DNA of 9,125 nucleotides from Rhodococcus sp. (in: high G+C Gram-positive bacteria) (GTDB lineage: Bacteria > Actinomycetota > Actinomycetes > Mycobacteriales > Mycobacteriaceae). The position numbers were made by a program, and so were the translations under genes. The stretch covers positions 1 through 9,125 of the forward strand of contig JAAYXN010000088.1 of NCBI GenBank assembly GCA_012515885.1, read 5' to 3'. Every line of letters starts with the position of its first letter. The first letter of the stretch is position 1. Shown here in pieces: positions 5,956 to 9,125 of this stretch. The notes below the pieces were generated by a model. It did no database searches, was not told where the DNA came from, and saw only the letters and a program-made list of their open reading frames with translations.

Positions 5956-5984
5956 CTGTTCTATTGGTGCGTAGCTGTTTTATT
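5952..5984 (+). repeat. Short direct repeat spanning the DUF3152 stop and the moeZ leader
   Basis: GTAGCTGTTCTATT (5952-5965) and GTAGCTGTTTTATT (5971-5984) differ at one base and are 19 bases apart. The first copy contains the TAG stop of the DUF3152 gene. The stretch is markedly AT-rich for this window. It looks like a small tandem duplication or a paired binding site. Confidence 0.55.
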
Positions 5985-6004
5985 ACCGAAGTGAGGAACC
6001 CGAC

Positions 6005-7192
6005 GTGAGCGATAGTGCTGCCGCGTTGCCGCCGATCGTCTCGCCGGGTGCGGAGCTCTCAAAGGACGAGGTAGAGCGGTATAGCCGTCACCTGATCATC
6101 CCGAACGTGGGTATGACGGGCCAGCGTCGACTCAAGAACGCGAAAGTTCTGGTGATTGGCGCTGGCGGACTGGGGTCGCCGACGCTGCTGTATTTCGCTG
6201 CTGCTGGGGTAGGCACGATCGGCATCGTGGAGTTCGACGAGGTGGACATGTCGAACTTGCAGCGACAGGTCATTCATGGGCGCAGCGATGTGGGGCGCCC
6301 CAAAGCGGAGAGTGCGCGCGAGAAGATCCACGAGATCAACGACGGCATCGATGTGCGTCTGCACGAGTTTCGGTTGACTGCGGATAACGCCGTCGAATTG
6401 TTTTCCGAGTACGACATCATCGTGGACGGTACTGACAATTTTGCTACCCGCTATTTGGTGAATGATGCTGCGGCGCTGGCACATAAGCCGTATGTGTGGG
6501 GATCGATTTTCCGGTTTGAGGGCCAGGTGTCGGTGTTCTGGGAGGGCGCCCCCGATGGCCGCGGGATCAATTACCGGGACCTGTATCCGGTTCCGCCGCT
6601 ACCGGGCACCGTGCCTTCGTGTGCGGAAGGCGGCGTGCTTGGCGTCCTGTGCGCATCGATTGGTTCGATCATGGCGACCGAGACAATCAAACTCATTACC
6701 GGAATTGGCGAACCGCTCTTGGGACGTCTAATGATTTACGACGCTCTCGCGATGTCGTACCGGACCATTACGTTGCGCCGCGACCCTGACCGGGTGCCCA
6801 TCACCGAATTGATCGACTACGACGAGTTTTGTGGCGTCGTCTCCGATGAGGGTGCCGCGGCCGTGGTGGACTCGTCGGTGACCGCTACCGAGCTGCGTGA
6901 GTGGATGGATACTGATGCCCCGCTCACGGTGATAGATGTGCGTGAACCGGTGGAGTGGGACATTCTGCATTTGCCCGGCGCGGTGCTTGTTCCGCAGGAA
7001 CGAATCCTGTCCGGTGAGGCGCTGGAGGAACTGCCGCAGGACCGCAGAATCGTGCTGTATTGCAAGACGGGAATTAGATCGGCCGAAGCTCTCGCTGTTG
7101 TGAAGAAGGCGGGCTTTGCCGATGCCGTTCATTTGCATGGCGGCGTCATTAGTTGGGCACGCCAGGTCGATCCGAGCCTCCCGATCTACTAG
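6005..7192 (+). CDS. moeZ: MoeZ: E1-like adenylyltransferase/sulfurtransferase with rhodanese domain
   Basis: A 395-residue cytoplasmic enzyme that adenylates the C-terminal glycine of ubiquitin-like sulfur carriers (MoaD for molybdopterin, CysO for cysteine) and passes sulfur to form a thiocarboxylate. ThiF/MoeB domain, about 20-265: nucleotide loop GAGGLGSP 52-59, the ...DEVDMSNLQRQ segment 78-88, DGTDNFATRYL 141-151, and Cys206 in PSCAEGG as the likely catalytic cysteine. Rhodanese domain, about 287-395: IDVREPVEW 310-318 and active loop CKTGIR 353-358 with Cys353 as the persulfide cysteine. No CxxC zinc pair is present, unlike E. coli MoeB. GTG 6005 follows GAGGA at good distance. It lies 49 bases after the DUF3152 gene. 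MoeZ and MoeB names are used interchangeably for this architecture in mycobacteria (Rv3206c, moeB1). Confidence 0.95.
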   Translation: MSDSAAALPPIVSPGAELSKDEVERYSRHLIIPNVGMTGQRRLKNAKVLVIGAGGLGSPTLLYFAAAGVGTIGIVEFDEVDMSNLQRQVIHGRSDVGRPKAESAREKIHEINDGIDVRLHEFRLTADNAVELFSEYDIIVDGTDNFATRYLVNDAAALAHKPYVWGSIFRFEGQVSVFWEGAPDGRGINYRDLYPVPPLPGTVPSCAEGGVLGVLCASIGSIMATETIKLITGIGEPLLGRLMIYDALAMSYRTITLRRDPDRVPITELIDYDEFCGVVSDEGAAAVVDSSVTATELREWMDTDAPLTVIDVREPVEWDILHLPGAVLVPQERILSGEALEELPQDRRIVLYCKTGIRSAEALAVVKKAGFADAVHLHGGVISWARQVDPSLPIY

Positions 7193-7221
7193 TTCACGGT
7201 TCATTCGGTTGCTTGTTGATA

Positions 7222-7243
7222 GCGGAGTTATGTCGGACTCCGC
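7222..7243 (+). terminator. Hairpin terminator candidate after moeZ
   Basis: Arms GCGGAGT (7222-7228) and ACTCCGC (7237-7243) pair perfectly around an eight-base loop, 30 bases after the moeZ stop. No T-run follows. It suggests that the next gene has its own promoter. Confidence 0.5.
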
Positions 7244-7274
7244 GCGCCTGTTCGGTGGACACCGTCGACACCGG

Positions 7275-7280
7275 TAGCGT
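7275..7280 (+). promoter_or_regulatory. Probable -10 box of the TIGR02569 gene, leaderless
   Basis: TAGCGT (TANNNT type) ends seven bases before GTG 7288. No ribosome site is present, so transcription may begin at the start codon itself. No clear -35 was found. Confidence 0.4.
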
Positions 7281-7287
7281 GTTGGCC

Positions 7288-8142
7288 GTGAGCCCAGGTC
7301 AACCTCCCTTGCACGTGTGCTCCACTTTTGGCCTTAAAGACATCGAACCCACGCCACTGGGAGTGGATTGGGACGGCGGCTGGCTGTGTGGAGATGTAGT
7401 TCTTTCACCTGTCGCTGACCACGCGCGGGCAGCTTGGTCTGCGAAGGTTCGTGAGTCGCTCAACGTTGAGGGCGTGCGGATGGCGCGTCCGGTGCGCTCC
7501 ACTGATGGTCGCTATGTGGTTTCTGGGTGGCGTGCTGACACCTACATTGAGGGTTTCCCTGAGCCTCGCCATGACGAGGTGGTGTCGATGGCGGGACGCC
7601 TGCATGCAGCGACGTCGGTGTTGGAGCGGCCACGGTTTTTGGTGCAGCCACCGGTGCCGCCGTGGGCGGAAGTTGATGTTTTTGTGGCGGCCGATCGTGG
7701 TGCGTGGGAGAAGGTTCCGTTGCGTAGCGCTAAGGGTGTCGAGCAGTTGGAGAATCCGACTCCCGATGGTCAACGCAGCTTGGAGTTGATTAGCGCGTTG
7801 GCGACGCTGCGTAAGCCGGTGCAGTCGCAGGATCAGCTGGTGCATGGCGACCTGTTTGGGACGGTGCTGTTTTCGGGGACGTTGGCGCCGGGGATTACCG
7901 ATATCACTCCGTATTGGCGTCCGGCGTCGTGGGCGGCGGCGGTTGCTGTGGTGGATGCAATTTCGTGGGGTGGCGGCGACGAAGATTTGATTGGCCGTTG
8001 GGATGCGCTTCCGGAGTGGCCACAGATGCTTCTGCGCGCAGTGCTGTTCCGGTTGTCAGTACATGTTTTGCATCCGCGGTCGACGTCGGAGGCCTTTCCC
8101 GGCCTGGCGCGTACCGCCGATGTTGTCCGCCTCCTGCTGTAG
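7288..8142 (+). CDS. TIGR02569 family protein, kinase-fold-like (Rv3205c-like)
   Basis: A 284-residue cytoplasmic protein. The open frame extends upstream to 7153, overlapping moeZ, but residues there look random. The conserved family sequence begins at about GTG 7288: FGL...PTPLG, then WDGGWLCGDVVLSPV near residues 28-42 and RPVRSTDGRYVVSGWRADT near 67-85. In the C-terminal half, HGDLFGTVLF (186-195) and DITPYWRP (205-212) resemble the catalytic loop and metal-binding loop of aminoglycoside/choline-kinase-type phosphotransferases. Where those enzymes have HGDLxxxN, this protein has Thr or Val in place of Asn and appears one residue shorter. It may therefore be a weak kinase or a pseudokinase. 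Substrate and pathway are unknown. The position after moeZ is the same as in M. tuberculosis. GTG 7279 and TTG 7282 are other possible starts. Confidence 0.85.
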   Translation: MSPGQPPLHVCSTFGLKDIEPTPLGVDWDGGWLCGDVVLSPVADHARAAWSAKVRESLNVEGVRMARPVRSTDGRYVVSGWRADTYIEGFPEPRHDEVVSMAGRLHAATSVLERPRFLVQPPVPPWAEVDVFVAADRGAWEKVPLRSAKGVEQLENPTPDGQRSLELISALATLRKPVQSQDQLVHGDLFGTVLFSGTLAPGITDITPYWRPASWAAAVAVVDAISWGGGDEDLIGRWDALPEWPQMLLRAVLFRLSVHVLHPRSTSEAFPGLARTADVVRLLL

Positions 8143-8157
8143 CGGTTTTTGTTCTCG

Positions 8158-8188
8158 TCAGGCGTCTGCGTCCTTCTGAGGCGCCTGA
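8158..8188 (+). terminator. Hairpin terminator candidate after the TIGR02569 gene
   Basis: TCAGGCGTCT (8158-8167) can pair with AGGCGCCTGA (8179-8188), ten pairs including one G-U, around an eleven-base loop, 15 bases after the stop codon. A T-rich stretch (GGTTTTTGTT) lies before it, not after. It also marks the edge of the conserved gene block. Confidence 0.45.
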
Positions 8189-8258
8189 GGATTCGGTGGA
8201 TGACCTTGGGGAACAGGCGTTTACAGAATGGTGAAGTGCGGTCGCGTGGCGTCTGTTC

Positions 8259-8272
8259 TAGCCTGGTAGGTT
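8259..8272 (+). promoter_or_regulatory. Candidate -10 boxes for the YxxxE-protein and lipoprotein pair
   Basis: Two TANNNT hexamers lie close together: TAGCCT (8259-8264) and TAGGTT (8267-8272). They would give leaders of roughly 40-50 bases before ATG 8318. No -35 stands out. The rest of 8189-8317 shows no gene I can support. Confidence 0.3.
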
Positions 8273-8317
8273 GTCGTCATTCTTAAAGTCTTGTTGTTTC
8301 TGAGCTAGGGGAGAGCT

Positions 8318-8839
8318 ATGAGTGGGGACCAGAACGAACTGCCAAACTTCGCCCAGGTTGCGCCTGAAGGTGCAGTGCCCGGCGCGATTCCCGGCATCGA
8401 CGCGTGGAAAACGCAGGTAGACAGCGTTGTCCTAGCAGCCTGGAACGAACGGCATCAAATCGGCTCCGTTGGCGCCAACGGTAAAACACTGAAGGCCAAC
8501 CCGGAGGCTCTGCGTGGGTGGGCAGCTGACTTACAGGGAGCGGCCGACAAATTCGAGCAGGCTGCGAGACTCACCCGAGAGACATTGGTCGTACAGTACC
8601 CAGGTTGGGGTGAAAACCGTATCCCCTCGGCACGCGCTCTCGCCGACAAGTTCATGGCGAAAGTTCAGGGTGGCGACGGTATCGAAGATACTAATACCCT
8701 CCTGGGCCATATTGAGGCGCATAAAAACTGGGCCTTGTTGCGTAAGGACATGCTGCTGCGCTGTGCTGCTGCCTACGAAGGTCAGGAAGAAGCGCTCACA
8801 GGCACCCTGAACTCGATCGACGGAGAACAACAGCTGTGA
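8318..8839 (+). CDS. Helical EspC/WXG-like protein with YxxxE motif, possible type VII secretion substrate
   Basis: A 173-residue protein with no signal peptide and no membrane segment. ATG 8318 follows a strong purine-rich ribosome site (GGGGAGAG). Residues 1-28 are Pro/Gly-rich. Helices are likely at 27-47, 61-91 (NPEALRGWAADLQGAADKFEQ), 101-118 and 124-160. Gly-Trp-Gly (96-98) lies in the turn between two of them, and YEGQE (153-157) in the last helix fits the YxxxD/E signal of ESX/type VII substrates. The NPEALRGWAADL heptad pattern resembles the start of EspC-like and WXG-like proteins of mycolic-acid actinobacteria. The protein is longer than classical WXG100 members (about 100 residues). 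Its stop overlaps the start of a DUF3558 lipoprotein, so the two are surely made together. The family assignment is by pattern only; a purely cytoplasmic helical protein cannot be excluded. Confidence 0.8.
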   Translation: MSGDQNELPNFAQVAPEGAVPGAIPGIDAWKTQVDSVVLAAWNERHQIGSVGANGKTLKANPEALRGWAADLQGAADKFEQAARLTRETLVVQYPGWGENRIPSARALADKFMAKVQGGDGIEDTNTLLGHIEAHKNWALLRKDMLLRCAAAYEGQEEALTGTLNSIDGEQQL

Positions 8840-9125
8840 ACCTGAAAAAGCCGCTCCTCGCGCTTCTCGCCGGAGCGACCGCGCTAAGTGCAGTTTCGTG
8901 CGGGCAGAAGAATGACGACGACACTGTCGAGACTGTCTCCAGCGTTGAAGAGCGTCGGCCTGTGGCGTGGGAGCCGTGTGCAGGATTTCCCCGCGAACTG
9001 ATGGATCAGATCGGGCGGCATGACCAAGAGCCGATTTCCCGCGGCACGGAGACCCCGTACAAGGTACTGACGTGTAGCTACGACTGGCGCGAACCCAACT
9101 TCGGTGTAAGCGTCATGGTCTCTGA
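8836..9125 (+). CDS. DUF3558 family lipoprotein, partial
   Basis: GTG 8836 overlaps the TGA stop of the preceding gene (GTGA), and the frame stays open to the right edge, giving 96 residues. A ribosome site GGAGA lies about ten bases upstream inside the preceding gene. Seen: a Lys-rich n-region (NLKK), hydrophobic core 6-20, and a lipobox-like AVSC with Cys22 as the lipidated residue. An acidic low-complexity linker follows, then WEPC at 45-48 and CSYDW at 80-84, the two spaced cysteines usual for DUF3558. The protein should be anchored to the outer face of the cytoplasmic membrane after lipid modification. DUF3558 proteins are common in mycolic-acid actinobacteria and have no firmly assigned function. 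Overlap with a possible type VII substrate suggests a joint role at the cell envelope. Confidence 0.85.
   Translation, partial: MNLKKPLLALLAGATALSAVSCGQKNDDDTVETVSSVEERRPVAWEPCAGFPRELMDQIGRHDQEPISRGTETPYKVLTCSYDWREPNFGVSVMVS

Noticed and set aside
7153..7287. Upstream extension of the TIGR02569 frame overlapping the end of moeZ
   Set aside because: Residues are unlike the conserved family N-terminus, and a terminator-like hairpin and -10 box lie within it; the start at 7288 fits better.
7914..8234. 106-codon plus-strand ORF overlapping the end of the TIGR02569 gene
   Set aside because: Mostly an out-of-frame reading of a conserved gene, Cys/Arg/Val-rich, with no ribosome site.
1..9125. tRNA, rRNA, insertion sequences, phage or plasmid genes
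   Set aside because: No transposase, integrase, terminal inverted repeats, cloverleaf or rRNA-like sequence was recognised in the window.

Overview
The window is chromosomal DNA from a high-GC, mycolic-acid-type actinobacterium (order Mycobacteriales/Corynebacteriales). The main reason is gene order. Read from right to left, it matches the stretch around Rv3205c-Rv3212 of Mycobacterium tuberculosis: TIGR02569 protein, MoeZ/MoeB sulfurtransferase, DUF3152 protein, TetR regulator, DUF3107 (TB9.4-like) protein, ferritin-fold protein, RhlE-type DEAD-box helicase, membrane-anchored propeller protein. The right-edge DUF3558 lipoprotein family is also typical of this order. The genus cannot be fixed from the sequence. 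This assignment rests on remembered family features and synteny; no search was run.

Layout. Minus strand, 1-2452: a beta-propeller-like membrane protein that leaves the window on the left, preceded by an RhlE-type helicase; together they form a tight pair. 2453-2846 has no convincing protein gene. It holds a probable long helicase leader, two 19-base direct repeats and a probable leaderless promoter. Plus strand, 2847-3918: a ferritin-fold (MiaE-like) protein, a terminator hairpin, then the small DUF3107 protein behind its own leader. A strong bidirectional hairpin (3932-3969) separates this from a minus-strand TetR regulator (3986-4639). Plus strand, 4813-8142: DUF3152 zinc-protease-like membrane protein, MoeZ, and the TIGR02569 kinase-fold protein. 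After 8143 the order known from mycobacteria appears to stop. Instead there is a helical protein with a YxxxE motif, translationally overlapped with a DUF3558 lipoprotein cut by the right edge.

How the genes fit together. MoeZ is the best understood: an E1-like adenylating and rhodanese enzyme that loads sulfur onto ubiquitin-like carrier proteins. RhlE acts in RNA remodelling. The others are conserved but poorly characterised. Four proteins act at or outside the membrane by topology or lipobox: the propeller protein, the DUF3152 protein, the DUF3558 lipoprotein and possibly the YxxxE protein. The least ordinary part is the right-edge pair (possible type VII-linked secreted protein plus lipoprotein). 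Also notable are the shifted third histidine of the DUF3152 zinc motif, the probable non-standard start of RhlE, and several small regulatory structures between genes.
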